From Desulfurococcales archaeon (GTDB taxonomy: Archaea > Thermoproteota > Thermoprotei_A > Sulfolobales > Desulfurococcaceae), in contig WAPN01000033.1 of assembly GCA_015520735.1 (NCBI GenBank), positions 41,778-105,777 on the forward strand: 64,000 nt of DNA, in the 5' to 3' direction. Both the position numbers and the translations under genes were made by a program. Shown piece after piece: positions 33,616 to 42,662 of this stretch (position 1 is the first letter of the stretch; each line of letters begins with the position of its first letter). Under the pieces are notes generated by a model. The model was not told the origin of the DNA. It did no database searches and saw only the letters and a program-made list of their open reading frames with translations.

Positions 33616-34875
33616 TTGGAAAAATACTATATGTTTAACGTTGTTGTGGATGACGGATTAAAACCACGTATCAATAGGGTAATTAGGAGATTCTTCGGCA
33701 AATGGATGCATATAAGCTATAGGAAACACCATGGAGCATACAACATTGTCATAATTGAAGATAAGGTTAATGAATATGGCCTTGCAGATCCTTTGACAGC
33801 CGTGCTCAAGATCACAAAGGATATGGTGGATATTGAAATAGCTAGAGCCATAGAGCATGCCCGTAGCCTAATCAGGCTATCAGTTGGATGGCGGAAAGGA
33901 TATGTGATAGGTGCTCGTAACTACTTGGATGGATTGGAGATTCATCCGGCCTACGACGTATTCATGGCATGGCCCGGATTGAATCAGCTGATGGAAATAC
34001 GTGTCACGCCTCATGCTGTCTTAATCGAGAAACTATTCGGTGGCGAATACAAGGTCTTCTGCAATGGTGTTAAGGCGGGGAAACTATTCATACCAGATGA
34101 TGGGTGTGAGGTCTTGGCAAATATTGATCATCAGCTATGCAAGGAGTATAGTGGCGAGAAGCCTGAGCGTCTTAACTGGGATTCGATGCTACAGCACATA
34201 AATGTGGCGAGGAGATTCCTAGATAGCCTTGGAAAGCCTGATAGAGTAATAGTTAGTTTTAGTGGTGGCAAAGACAGCCTCGTAGTTTTAGATCTAGCTG
34301 TTAAGCATTATGGGGCCGAACATGTAGAGGCGATATATGTTGATACAGGAGTGGACTTTCCATCTACCAGAGACTATGTTAAGCTGGTGGAGGAGAAGCT
34401 CGGCGCAACGATTCATTCAGCCTACGCCCCGGTGAAAGAGCAACTGAGTATCAGGGGATTACCGAGCAAGGATAATCGTTGGTGTACTCTTCTAAAAACC
34501 CGTGCTTTCAAGGAGAAGCTCAGAAAGATTACGAGGCGTGACGAGAAAATACTCGTAATAGTTGGTGACAGAGATATAGAGTCAGAAACAAGGTCTAGGA
34601 AGCCGCCCGTAAGGCGTAGGATATGGTATCTTGAGGCCGCTCCTATTAAACAGTGGAGCACACTCATGGTACAATTATACATTAAGATGTACAACTTATC
34701 ACTCAATCCCCTTTATGAGGCAGGATTCTATAGGCTCGGATGCTACATCTGCCCAGCCCTGACCAGCCTAGAAAGGAGAATTATGATCGAAAAACTATGG
34801 TCTCGCATAAACACTCTACCGTGGATCAACGAGTATTTTGACCTACACTGCTCCGGAGCACACCCGAAGTTATAG
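33616..34875 (+). CDS. PAPS reductase-like PP-loop protein with PUA-like N-terminal part
   Basis: 419 residues. From about 205 the protein is a PAPS reductase/PP-loop ATP pyrophosphatase domain: SFSGGKDS (SGGKDS at 216-221), VDTGVDFPSTRDYV, and a C-terminal Cys pair CYICP (376-380) in place of the ECGLH motif of true PAPS reductases. The first ~190 residues hold a region (VTPHAVLIEKL, VFCNGVKAGKLFIPDDGCEV) that resembles a PUA domain, which would suggest an RNA substrate such as tRNA thiolation. That reading is inference. The TTG start has GGAGTG 5 bases upstream. The last 50 bases overlap the convergent PAP2 gene. Confidence 0.8.
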   Translation: MEKYYMFNVVVDDGLKPRINRVIRRFFGKWMHISYRKHHGAYNIVIIEDKVNEYGLADPLTAVLKITKDMVDIEIARAIEHARSLIRLSVGWRKGYVIGARNYLDGLEIHPAYDVFMAWPGLNQLMEIRVTPHAVLIEKLFGGEYKVFCNGVKAGKLFIPDDGCEVLANIDHQLCKEYSGEKPERLNWDSMLQHINVARRFLDSLGKPDRVIVSFSGGKDSLVVLDLAVKHYGAEHVEAIYVDTGVDFPSTRDYVKLVEEKLGATIHSAYAPVKEQLSIRGLPSKDNRWCTLLKTRAFKEKLRKITRRDEKILVIVGDRDIESETRSRKPPVRRRIWYLEAAPIKQWSTLMVQLYIKMYNLSLNPLYEAGFYRLGCYICPALTSLERRIMIEKLWSRINTLPWINEYFDLHCSGAHPKL

Positions 34876-35704
34876 GCCTCGACAACAATGCTAGTAGTGC
34901 AAATACTAGGCCACCGGCCAGAATTAAGGGATATTCGCCTGAGGCCTCAAGCTTTAAGGCTACTACTAATCCGATGAACGATATTATTAGACTAGCTATC
35001 CTTATTCTCCAGTTATTATTGGTTAATGGTTCGCTAGGGATCCTTAGCAGTATAATTGCTGATACAAGGCTTCCCAGGCATATACCCGTCAGTAGAGGGG
35101 AGTCAGTATAGTTTGGCATCTCTAACGATGCTATAACTGATAGGACCAGGCTCGGGATACTGACGATCAGCAAGTATTTCGCGGCGTTCTCGACGCGCCT
35201 GTAGATCATGATCGAAATAATAGCTATCACTACACCGATGACAGCGCCTCCCACAACATCGACGGGATAATGTACATGAAGGACTAGTCTGGAGCCGCTA
35301 ACTGCGAGGGCATGAATGAAGAGCGCTATCCCGAGCAAGGGATCTCCTGACAGATATCCTATGAGTAATGCGAAGGAAAAGCTCATAGCGGCATGACCGC
35401 TGGGAAAACCTGGTCCCTCAGCTTTCACCAGCCATTCTGATGCGGGCGGACGCGGCATCTTGATGATTGTTTTGAGCACTACATCGGTTGAAGCAGTTAG
35501 TCCCAGCCCACCTATTAGGAATGCTCCTTTGTCTCCACGATATAACGTATATATCAGTATTCCTAGAACCATGTAGGAACCGCTCTTACCGATAGTGCTT
35601 GCGATCTTGGCGACGCCGACATCGCCGAGATAGACTCCTATCAACTCCACAATTGCTCCTATAAATAATAGATAGACTGGTATTCTCCTTAGGATGCTCG
35701 ACAA
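34826..35704 (-). CDS. PAP2-family membrane phosphatase
   Basis: 292-residue integral membrane protein with the three phosphatidic-acid-phosphatase motifs: KMPRPP, GFPSGHAAM and SRLVLHVHYPVDV. The catalytic site is in the first ~165 residues; four or so more spans follow. It likely dephosphorylates an isoprenoid or lipid (pyro)phosphate at the membrane, such as dolichyl phosphates. TTG 35704 has GGTGA 6 bases upstream. Its 3' end overlaps that of the PP-loop gene by 50 bases. Confidence 0.9.
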   Translation of the reverse strand: MSSILRRIPVYLLFIGAIVELIGVYLGDVGVAKIASTIGKSGSYMVLGILIYTLYRGDKGAFLIGGLGLTASTDVVLKTIIKMPRPPASEWLVKAEGPGFPSGHAAMSFSFALLIGYLSGDPLLGIALFIHALAVSGSRLVLHVHYPVDVVGGAVIGVVIAIISIMIYRRVENAAKYLLIVSIPSLVLSVIASLEMPNYTDSPLLTGICLGSLVSAIILLRIPSEPLTNNNWRIRIASLIISFIGLVVALKLEASGEYPLILAGGLVFALLALLSRPITSGVLRSSVGQNTR

Positions 35705-35789
35705 GATAGTTCACCGGAGACCATCGATCAATACTAATCTTTAATTCATAGCGACAGTATATTATGGTTGTCTAATAGGATAAATATCA

Positions 35790-36260
35790 TTATTTCCTGC
35801 TCATGGAGAGCTTCTTGGTCTTGGCCGCTTTTTCAATTACTTCCCTTATTTCATCTAGTCTTCCCTCTTCGATTCTGAAAACATAGCGTATCCCATCGAA
35901 CCCGTATACCATAACTACGTCTACAGGCCTAGTTCTCTTCAATGAAAACATGCTTGCTACTATGAAGAACGCTATTGTAACCATGTATATGTAAAGAATG
36001 TACTGGGCTACAGTAGGGCCAAGAGTGTAGTGTGCTATAATGAAAATAGCTATGAGCGTCGCGAAAACTGCGAGGGATATCTTTCTCACCAAGAAGTATG
36101 TATTACTGGGAACCCTCATAAGGCCAAGACTGACCTGGTAGGCCTTAATCCTATATATTCTGCCATTGCTTAGCTCAACATCAACCGTTCCCTCGCGGGG
36201 AACTGTGAGTGAGCGTATAGTTCCGGCGAACCTTGTTTTCTTAATATAATACTGGGTCAT
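35790..36260 (-). CDS. Hypothetical membrane protein, 156 aa
   Basis: No family recognised. An N-terminal soluble beta segment (about residues 1-50, TQYYIKKTRF, IYRIKAYQVS) is followed by two membrane spans (about 58-78 and 85-108) and a C-terminal cytoplasmic segment containing GFDGIRYVFRIEEG and a basic helix. The layout resembles small bacterial PH-like membrane proteins. ATG 36260 is used; a TTG at 36275 adds five residues. It is followed by PAP2 on the same strand, 85 bases away. Confidence 0.68.
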   Translation of the reverse strand: MTQYYIKKTRFAGTIRSLTVPREGTVDVELSNGRIYRIKAYQVSLGLMRVPSNTYFLVRKISLAVFATLIAIFIIAHYTLGPTVAQYILYIYMVTIAFFIVASMFSLKRTRPVDVVMVYGFDGIRYVFRIEEGRLDEIREVIEKAAKTKKLSMSRK

Positions 36261-36328
36261 ATCCTGAAGCACCAATGAGAACGTGTTACAAGTAGTACAA
36301 TCATGTTAGGGTAAATTATTGGTTCTGT

Positions 36329-37027
36329 TCAATCTCCGGGCTTAACGCTTGACTCTATGTGTCCATCACGTATGACTACCAGGTAATCTGCAAGCCTCAT
36401 TGCCTGATCATGATTATGCGTTACGAGAACTATTGTCATCTCATCTCTAAGCCTCTTCAGTACCTCTTCTATCCTATGCGTATTCTCAGGATCAATGTTC
36501 GCAGTAGGCTCATCAAGCAACAATATCTGAGGCTTAAGGGCAAGTGCTCTTGCAATACATAGCCTCTGCTGCTGACCCCCACTGAGCACACCTGGTTTTT
36601 CATCCAATCTACCCTTGACTTCGTCCCATAGCATAGCCTTCTCTAGAGCCCACCGGACTATTCTGTCTAGATCGGCCTTGTCCCTGACTATGTCATGGAG
36701 AACGGGACCTATAGCGACGTTCTCGTAGATGGTCATATGGGGGAATGGGTTAGGAGTTTGTGCCACATAAACCGCTGTTCTACGTAGCTCATACACATCC
36801 CAGTCCATTATGTCCTTGCCCAGCACTCTGATCATCCCCGTGTATCTTACGCCTTCTGTGAGCTCTATCAGTCTATTGATCGTTCTTAGGAGTGTCGATT
36901 TACCGCTACCGCTCGGACCTATTATGACTGTGATCTTATAAGCTGGTGCACGGAGACTTATGTTATGCAGTATCTGCCTATTCTTTATCCAGAGGTTTAG
37001 ATCCTCGATCATTATTGCTGGATTCAT
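36329..37027 (-). CDS. pstB: Phosphate ABC importer ATPase PstB
   Basis: ATPase of the high-affinity phosphate importer. Walker A GPSGSGKST (about 36-44 from the chosen start), LSGGQQQRL signature, ILLLDEPTAN Walker B and TVLVTHNHDQ-type switch (VLVTHNHDQA). The phosphate-type features are FPHMTIYENVAIGP and a length of 232 residues. ATG 37027 gives MNPAIMIEDLNLW, the family N-terminus, with GGAGG about 11 bases upstream; the frame extends further into pstA without support. It overlaps the pstA end by 4 bases (ATGA). Confidence 0.94.
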   Translation of the reverse strand: MNPAIMIEDLNLWIKNRQILHNISLRAPAYKITVIIGPSGSGKSTLLRTINRLIELTEGVRYTGMIRVLGKDIMDWDVYELRRTAVYVAQTPNPFPHMTIYENVAIGPVLHDIVRDKADLDRIVRWALEKAMLWDEVKGRLDEKPGVLSGGQQQRLCIARALALKPQILLLDEPTANIDPENTHRIEEVLKRLRDEMTIVLVTHNHDQAMRLADYLVVIRDGHIESSVKPGD

Positions 37028-37860
37028 GGCTTTGAAAACCTCCGAAATACTGCAAACAAGCTGAGATATACCATAAGCAATACAAGACTGGCACCCCAAG
37101 CCGCCTCATGATAATTCGTGTAGGGCGTGAGCGTGTAAGTGTAGATGAGAAGTGGGACAGCCCCTATAGGCTTGCCAAGTCCCTGGAAATATGTGAACCA
37201 GTTACCTCCAATAGTAAACAACAATGGAGCCGTCTCACCGGATGCCCTCGCTAGCCCTATTAGCATCGCTGTCAATAATCCTCTTTTAGCCTCGCAGGTG
37301 AAGACGTAAAATATAGATTTGGCTCTAGATAGGCCGAGGCTGTAGCTCGCAAGCCTTATATCCGCGGGTATGCTTCTCAACGAGTTCTCGACATGTGTAT
37401 AGATATAGGGAAGAATCACTATTGCAAGAGCTATCGCTCCCGCCCATGCGGAAAAACTCCCTGTCGGCACAACCAGTAAACTATAAACCAGGACACCTAT
37501 GAGGATCGTTGGTATCTCCAACAAGCTCTTGACAAGAACATCTATAAACCTACCAAACACGGATTCCGGGAACTCGACGGCCAAAACCGCCGTCATGAAT
37601 GCAAGTGGGTAGCCGATAATTGTGGAGAGAAACATCAGGATAAGCGAGCCTACCAGAGCAGGCCCTATTCCGCCGGGACTGCTAGATAAAGGGCTAGACG
37701 GTAAGCCGTAGAAGAAGCCGGGCCCGACCGATAATATGGTCTTCCCGCCGTTCACTGCTATGGCTGATATTATAGCGAATAATGGAGCGACTCCAGCCAT
37801 GGCGAATACAAACACCATTATTTTGAACAACTTATCCTTGAAATACCTGTGCCTAGACAC
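37024..37860 (-). CDS. pstA: Phosphate ABC importer permease PstA
   Basis: 278-residue permease with about six membrane spans. It carries the ABC permease EAA-type loop in SLGLSRAKSIFYVF...RGLLTAMLIGLARASGETAPLLFTIG, the last part being a strong PstA signature. Starts ATG 37860, overlapping the pstC end by 8 bases, and ends overlapping pstB by 4. It partners PstC to form the channel in the cytoplasmic membrane. Confidence 0.94.
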   Translation of the reverse strand: MSRHRYFKDKLFKIMVFVFAMAGVAPLFAIISAIAVNGGKTILSVGPGFFYGLPSSPLSSSPGGIGPALVGSLILMFLSTIIGYPLAFMTAVLAVEFPESVFGRFIDVLVKSLLEIPTILIGVLVYSLLVVPTGSFSAWAGAIALAIVILPYIYTHVENSLRSIPADIRLASYSLGLSRAKSIFYVFTCEAKRGLLTAMLIGLARASGETAPLLFTIGGNWFTYFQGLGKPIGAVPLLIYTYTLTPYTNYHEAAWGASLVLLMVYLSLFAVFRRFSKP

Positions 37861-38770
37861 TGGTCTTCCACCTCCTCATGAGATAGAGTCCTGTGCTACT
37901 CGTGATCACCCCTAGGAGCAGGAGGAATAAACCCCCTGCATATAGGGCGCTCGCCATATAGACGTAGAAACCTGAGTTGCCGAACTGGTCCGCGATAAGA
38001 GAGGAGATGGTGTACCCTGGTGTGAAGAGGCACTCGGGTATATTGTAGGTATTGCCTATCGTTAGAGAAACCGCTATCGTTTCCCCGGCAGCCCTTCCCA
38101 GACTTAGTAGTACTGATGCTATTATCACTGGCCTCATAAGCCTTAATAGTATTCTTACGGTTTCGTACTTGGTCATGCCTAGGCTGTAGCAAGCCTCTCT
38201 TATCTTTTTTGGGATCTGCCTTATTCCATCAAGTATGAGGCCAACCATGTATGGCATGATCATGATTCCGAGAATTACTCCGGCAGTAAAGACTGTGTAT
38301 GGTGATTCCGGCATACACCCGAATATTGGTATGAACCAAAGTATTTCATGTAATGGTATCATTAAATCGGATTTTAGATAGTCTGCGAAGAAGAGGGACG
38401 CCCACATACCATAAAGGACTGTGGGTAGGCCAGCCATAACCTCTATGATAGTCTCCATGAGGCTTTTCAAACCAGTGGGGAGATACTCCTCGATCATTAT
38501 CGCTAATGATAGTCCTGGAGGAAGTGATATTATTATTGCTAGGAATGAAACCTCCAGAGTGCCAATCATAGGTGCGAGAAGACCATATACCTCAGCCTCT
38601 GGGTTATTCTCCACAGGCCTCCATGTGCTCGAAGTATAAACCATTAATCCCTCATGTATAAAAATTGGGAGGGAGTTGTATAGTAGTGTTGATACGAATA
38701 CAATGAATACCGCTACGACTATTGCCCCAAATGGTAATAACGCTAGGAAGAATAGCCTGTCTTCCTTCAT
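37853..38770 (-). CDS. pstC: Phosphate ABC importer permease PstC
   Basis: 305-residue permease with six predicted spans. EAA-type loop at SLGMTKYETVRILLRLMRPVI and the PstC-like LGRAAGETIAVSLTIGNT. Between spans is a longer extracytoplasmic region with CMPESPYT and CLFTPG cysteines that could form a disulfide. The start ATG 38770 is 8 bases after the end of the phosphate-binding protein gene, so all four genes form one operon on the minus strand. Confidence 0.93.
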   Translation of the reverse strand: MKEDRLFFLALLPFGAIVVAVFIVFVSTLLYNSLPIFIHEGLMVYTSSTWRPVENNPEAEVYGLLAPMIGTLEVSFLAIIISLPPGLSLAIMIEEYLPTGLKSLMETIIEVMAGLPTVLYGMWASLFFADYLKSDLMIPLHEILWFIPIFGCMPESPYTVFTAGVILGIMIMPYMVGLILDGIRQIPKKIREACYSLGMTKYETVRILLRLMRPVIIASVLLSLGRAAGETIAVSLTIGNTYNIPECLFTPGYTISSLIADQFGNSGFYVYMASALYAGGLFLLLLGVITSSTGLYLMRRWKTSV

Positions 38771-38777
38771 AGGGGGT

Positions 38778-39893
38778 TCATCCCCCGCTTTTCATGAGTT
38801 CTATAGCTCTGATAATAATCCCCTTGACCGGGCCGGGAAGGGGTGCATAGCCGGGTAATATGTGCTTGTCGCCTGAACTGATTATCCAGGAGAGAAAATC
38901 TCTGATGGCCTCCGCCTTGTGAGGCGGGTATTTTGCCCATATGATGATGTGTGTGAAACAAGTGATCGGATAGGATAGCCTTCCAGGCGAATACACTATT
39001 GCTTCCAGCTCCTTGCTGAAATCCCCGGTGGGACTAATTGGGAGGAGGCCTGTTCTGGCGGCGTTTTCGCCGGCCGCAATTATTGTGGTAGTGTTGGGCT
39101 CTATATAGTAACCGGCTCTATTCCTAAGGAGAGCTACATCAAGCCCGTATCTGAGGGCGTAGGATAGCTCGACATAACCTATACTATACGGCGTGTTCTT
39201 TACGATCGAGACTACTCCTGCATTACCCTTGCCGCCAAGCCCTCTACCTGTCCTGTCAACAGGCCATTCGATGTCCTTGCCGACAAGTCTCTTCGGCCAG
39301 AGCCCGTCGCTAGATCTATGTAGGTAGTATGTGAATATTTCTGTTGTCCCGCTAGAATCACTTCTATGAACAACTATTATCTTAGCATGAGGTAGTAGAT
39401 TCGATATGCCTGGATTAAGTCTCTTAATGTAATAATTGTCCCAGTAAATTATCTCTCCGAGATAAATCATGGATAATACCTTGCCGTCGAGTCTTAGCCT
39501 ATGGCTTTTTAGCTCCGGAATATTGTAAACCACGGCGACCGCGCCCAGAACAATGGGCAATTGTAGTATTCTTCCTTTGTGCTCTAGCCATGTCTTATGG
39601 CTTAGCGGTGGATCACTACCGCAGAAATCTGTTAGATGTTCAAAAAATTGTTGTTGACCTGCGCCACTACCTACTCCATTATATTCTATAGTTATAGATG
39701 GGCGAACTTTATGGAAGATTGTTATCCATGCCATGAGCTGTAATTGCAGGAATGTTGATCCTGACCCCCGGATATGGATGGTTTCCTTGTTACCGGCTAT
39801 TAGGCTTGGGGTCGTGAGGCTTATTATGAGGGCAAGGACAAGGAATAATGTTAGGGATAGTATTCTTCTTCTATGCATCCATATAGTGATCAT
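38778..39893 (-). CDS. pstS: Phosphate-binding protein of the Pst importer (PstS-like)
   Basis: 371-residue extracellular lipoprotein or anchored binding protein. An N-terminal hydrophobic segment (RRRILSLTLFLVLALIISL) acts as signal or anchor. The mature part shows RGSGSTFLQ (Pi-binding loop), GVGSGAGQQQF, the DFCGSDPPLS region and VVHRSDSSGTTEIFT, all PstS landmarks. Start ATG 39893 is preceded by a TATA-like GTTAAAAAC (39928-39936, minus strand) with a leader of about 13 bases; an ATG at 39878 is possible. It opens the pstSCAB operon and faces the AbrB-PhoU gene. Confidence 0.93.
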   Translation of the reverse strand: MITIWMHRRRILSLTLFLVLALIISLTTPSLIAGNKETIHIRGSGSTFLQLQLMAWITIFHKVRPSITIEYNGVGSGAGQQQFFEHLTDFCGSDPPLSHKTWLEHKGRILQLPIVLGAVAVVYNIPELKSHRLRLDGKVLSMIYLGEIIYWDNYYIKRLNPGISNLLPHAKIIVVHRSDSSGTTEIFTYYLHRSSDGLWPKRLVGKDIEWPVDRTGRGLGGKGNAGVVSIVKNTPYSIGYVELSYALRYGLDVALLRNRAGYYIEPNTTTIIAAGENAARTGLLPISPTGDFSKELEAIVYSPGRLSYPITCFTHIIIWAKYPPHKAEAIRDFLSWIISSGDKHILPGYAPLPGPVKGIIIRAIELMKSGG

Positions 39894-39927
39894 TCCTTGC
39901 CCTGTTAACTCTCTGCCTGCTTATAGA

Positions 39928-39936
39928 GTTTTTAAC
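39928..39936 (-). promoter_or_regulatory. TATA box of the pst operon
   Basis: GTTAAAAAC on the minus strand lies about 39 bases before ATG 39893, giving a short leader. The 95-137-base gap to the AbrB-PhoU gene also holds its TATA box, and is the likely site of phosphate control. Confidence 0.4.
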
Positions 39937-39978
39937 ATGCTTCCATGGAGGATCACTGATGTATGTAGGGCATGGTTA

Positions 39979-39987
39979 GTTTATATA
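39979..39987 (+). promoter_or_regulatory. TATA box of the AbrB-PhoU gene
   Basis: TTTATATAG is the clearest TATA in the gap; transcription would start near 40008, giving a leader of about 20 bases to ATG 40031. Confidence 0.4.
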
Positions 39988-40030
39988 GATGTATATAGGT
40001 AGAATAGATGTTAGAGTACCTATAGCGGGT

Positions 40031-41086
40031 ATGAAGGGACCGGTATTGGATAACAAGTACAAACGAAAAGTACAGTTGACGGGTAGCTCAACCTATATTG
40101 TCAGCCTACCAAAAGATTGGATCAGAAGACTAGGTATAAAGCAGGGATGCGAAGTACTGATCAATATCATGCCGGACAACTCGCTCAAAATAACGCCCCT
40201 TATATCAAGGGAGAAGGGCGAAGAACCTCCACGTATAAAGTTGATCCAAGTCAAAAACATCAGTGGAGATGCGCTAGTAATAGAGATGATCTCTGCATAC
40301 CTGGCAGGCTACGATCAGATAATTCTTGAGTATCCGGTCGAGCTAGAGCGTGAGATTATCGGGGAGGTCGAGAAGGTCCAGGCGAAGACTGTTGGGCTTG
40401 AGGTTCTCGAGGAGGAGCCCGGACGGCTGAAACTCTATATGATAGTGGATAATACCAGTCTTAGTATTCATGAGTCGTTGGAGAAGATGATGAGCATAGC
40501 TGTACTCATGATTGACAATGCTCTCAAGTTTTTAAAGGAGGGAGAAAAAGTTCTTTTACAGAGTATTGTCAGGAAGGACGATACGGTCGATAAGTTATTC
40601 CTGCTAATCATGAGGCAGCTGAACCAAGTACTTTCAGGCAGGATAGGCCTGGATAAAACAGGGCTAAAGACTTATCCAGAGATAGCATATCTTGTAATTG
40701 TAGCAAAGAGTATTGAGAGAATAGCTGATCATGCCGTCCTATTGTCCAAGTATATAACTAAGATGGATCCCTCAAGACAAGTATATCATGATATTTATGA
40801 ACTACTAGATCTGGCCAAACAAGCATACATGCTATCTATAAGGGGATTCAGATTACATGATACAAAACTAGCTCTTAAAGCACTTAACAAGATAGGCGAG
40901 GCAGAGCAACGTCTCAACGATTTCATGGAGACTCTACCCCCAAGCGATGGCCTCAACTCAATATACCCTGTGCTAGAGAGCATCAATAGGATAATCGCTT
41001 ATAGCAGAGATATTGTGGAAGCAACATATAATCTAGCAACATATAGGGAACTGATCGGCTATGCAGATCACAAGGAGAAAGTCTGA
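40031..41086 (+). CDS. AbrB-PhoU fusion: phosphate-uptake regulator with DNA-binding domain
   Basis: About 351 residues. The N-terminal ~50 residues form a SpoVT/AbrB-type swapped-hairpin domain (RKVQLTGSSTYIVSLPKDWIRRLGIKQGCEV), and the rest are two PhoU helical-bundle repeats. It likely couples phosphate status to transcription of the divergent pst operon, by analogy with PhoU. ATG 40031 is preferred to ATG 39989, because TTTATATAG at 39979-39987 would start transcription near 40008. It overlaps the following nucleotidyltransferase-like gene by 26 bases. Confidence 0.85.
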   Translation: MKGPVLDNKYKRKVQLTGSSTYIVSLPKDWIRRLGIKQGCEVLINIMPDNSLKITPLISREKGEEPPRIKLIQVKNISGDALVIEMISAYLAGYDQIILEYPVELEREIIGEVEKVQAKTVGLEVLEEEPGRLKLYMIVDNTSLSIHESLEKMMSIAVLMIDNALKFLKEGEKVLLQSIVRKDDTVDKLFLLIMRQLNQVLSGRIGLDKTGLKTYPEIAYLVIVAKSIERIADHAVLLSKYITKMDPSRQVYHDIYELLDLAKQAYMLSIRGFRLHDTKLALKALNKIGEAEQRLNDFMETLPPSDGLNSIYPVLESINRIIAYSRDIVEATYNLATYRELIGYADHKEKV

Positions 41087-41930
41087 ACTAAGACTCCTTG
41101 AGGGGGAACCGGTACAGTACAGGGGCGCAATATGGATTATCAAGGGGGAACAGCATCCTCCCGGATACTTAGTGGCTTATCCCCGCTATGATCTAATAAG
41201 GAGAGACAAGCTATTAAGTCATGAGAAAAACAGGCTTATTAGAGAGCATCTCTTCTATTGGGGCTGCCTAGACCTACGCGTACCCGTTATACCTCTTCAT
41301 AACACGATACAACATTATGGGGGATTATCGTGGCAAGCCGAACTGACAAAAACTATTATGGAGCAGATCATAGGTGATCTGGGCGAAGTAAACGTATCAG
41401 GTTCATCAATAATTATGAGGGGCAACGATGTAGACCTAGTCATTTACACAATCAAGACTGCATTAGTAGTAGAGAAGATAAAAGAGAACCTAGGTGTTCT
41501 AATCGAAGAAGCAGGGACAGGTGATCTGTATAGGGAGTGGCTGTTGAGGCATAAATCTACCCTGTCTTTCCAAGAATATCTTGGTTTAAAGGAAAATAGC
41601 CTGCTTCACATTAAGATACTAGGTTATCCTGTTAGCCTGAGAATAGTTCCTTATTATCATGGCTTCTCATCATGTATCGATCCTGTATTTATACGGAAAA
41701 GATACTCTGGTTATCTAGATATTGTAAGACCCCTTAGCCCATACACTACTCCTGCGAGATTCCTTGCTAAAATATCCGATGTAGAAAAAGCTGTCCTTGA
41801 GACTAGGAGAATTTTGTATGCAGAGGCAAAAACCGGCAGATACTTCTTGGAAGACGGTTATATCGAAGTAAGGCGGACTGGCAAGTATATTGTACCGGAT
41901 CACGGTATACTTCATCCCGTCAATGTATAA
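41061..41930 (+). CDS. Predicted archaeal nucleotidyltransferase (COG1665-like)
   Basis: 289 residues. Motif GSSIIMRGNDVDLVIYT around residues 114-130 is a nucleotidyltransferase GS-x-D-x-D pattern, as in the archaeal COG1665 group; the N-terminal ~100 residues (PPGYLVAYPRYDLI, LFYWGCLDLRVPVIP) are family-like. Target unknown: could be a tRNA, protein or small molecule. Not seen is any second domain with clear function. It begins inside the AbrB-PhoU gene (26 bases overlap), so may be co-transcribed with it. Its last 11 bases overlap the HypB-type ATPase gene, which is convergent. Confidence 0.78.
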   Translation: MQITRRKSELRLLEGEPVQYRGAIWIIKGEQHPPGYLVAYPRYDLIRRDKLLSHEKNRLIREHLFYWGCLDLRVPVIPLHNTIQHYGGLSWQAELTKTIMEQIIGDLGEVNVSGSSIIMRGNDVDLVIYTIKTALVVEKIKENLGVLIEEAGTGDLYREWLLRHKSTLSFQEYLGLKENSLLHIKILGYPVSLRIVPYYHGFSSCIDPVFIRKRYSGYLDIVRPLSPYTTPARFLAKISDVEKAVLETRRILYAEAKTGRYFLEDGYIEVRRTGKYIVPDHGILHPVNV

Positions 41931-42660
41931 GTGATCTTATCCTATCCAACGCTACTTTGAGATAGGGTTCGATCGCATCTACGAGTTCATATGGTTTACC
42001 AATAAGCAGGTCCATGTTGCTGATGTAAGGTATATTGCCGAGGTACTCCACGCCGTACTTTTCAGCCAATTGTTTCAAGGGACCCGGCTCAGATGCCATG
42101 TTCTCGATCAAACCTATTATATCGTGGCCGAGATCAATGAGAATCCTGACGAGTTTCTCAACGCTTTTTATCGCTAAGGGGCTGGGGGTGCCGACTATTA
42201 AGGGTCTAGGTGAAGGTATGTATGTCAATATGTCAAGAGCTTCGTCCCGGATTCCTGGCGGTGTATCGATAATGAGGGCCTTCACTCCCGGCCATCTCGT
42301 GATACATAGTATTTCTTTGAACACTTCATCTACATACTTCCCTCTAAGGGGCAATGGCTCGTCACCACTATAGTATGCGGTTGTCATGAACCTCACACCA
42401 GCGACCCTTGGAGGCACGACCCCCTTCTCCTCCTCAGGCCACGAGCTGATATCAGCGCCCAATAGAACATGGAGGCCCGGATTAGTAAAGTCAAGATCCA
42501 ATAGCCCTGTCCCGATGCCGCTACGAGCAAGTAGAACTGCTAGTGAACCCGCAATAACTGTTTTGCCGACGCCGCCCTTACTGCTCATGACGGGCACAAT
42601 AACCTTTATCTCGGAGAGCTTCTCCTTTGCGGCCAAGAGCCTCGGATCCATCATTGTCAC
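41920..42660 (-). CDS. Mrp/MinD-type ATPase, HypB-like partner of HypA
   Basis: 246-residue P-loop ATPase of the Mrp/MinD/ParA type: deviant Walker A SSKGGVGKT (K28), switch I-like DLDFTNPGL, switch II IIDTPPGIRDEAL and a C-terminal MIDLGHD-type region (ILIDLGHDIIG). No zinc-binding or GTPase features of ordinary HypB are seen. In Thermococcus an ATPase of this class (called HypB-AT) replaces HypB in nickel insertion and binds HypA, and here the gene directly follows hypA, 2 bases after its stop. GTG 42660 has GAGGTGG ahead of it. It is therefore called a hydrogenase nickel-insertion factor with moderate confidence; a general Fe-S carrier role is the alternative. Confidence 0.8.
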   Translation of the reverse strand: MTMMDPRLLAAKEKLSEIKVIVPVMSSKGGVGKTVIAGSLAVLLARSGIGTGLLDLDFTNPGLHVLLGADISSWPEEEKGVVPPRVAGVRFMTTAYYSGDEPLPLRGKYVDEVFKEILCITRWPGVKALIIDTPPGIRDEALDILTYIPSPRPLIVGTPSPLAIKSVEKLVRILIDLGHDIIGLIENMASEPGPLKQLAEKYGVEYLGNIPYISNMDLLIGKPYELVDAIEPYLKVALDRIRSLIH

Positions 42661-42662
42661 GG

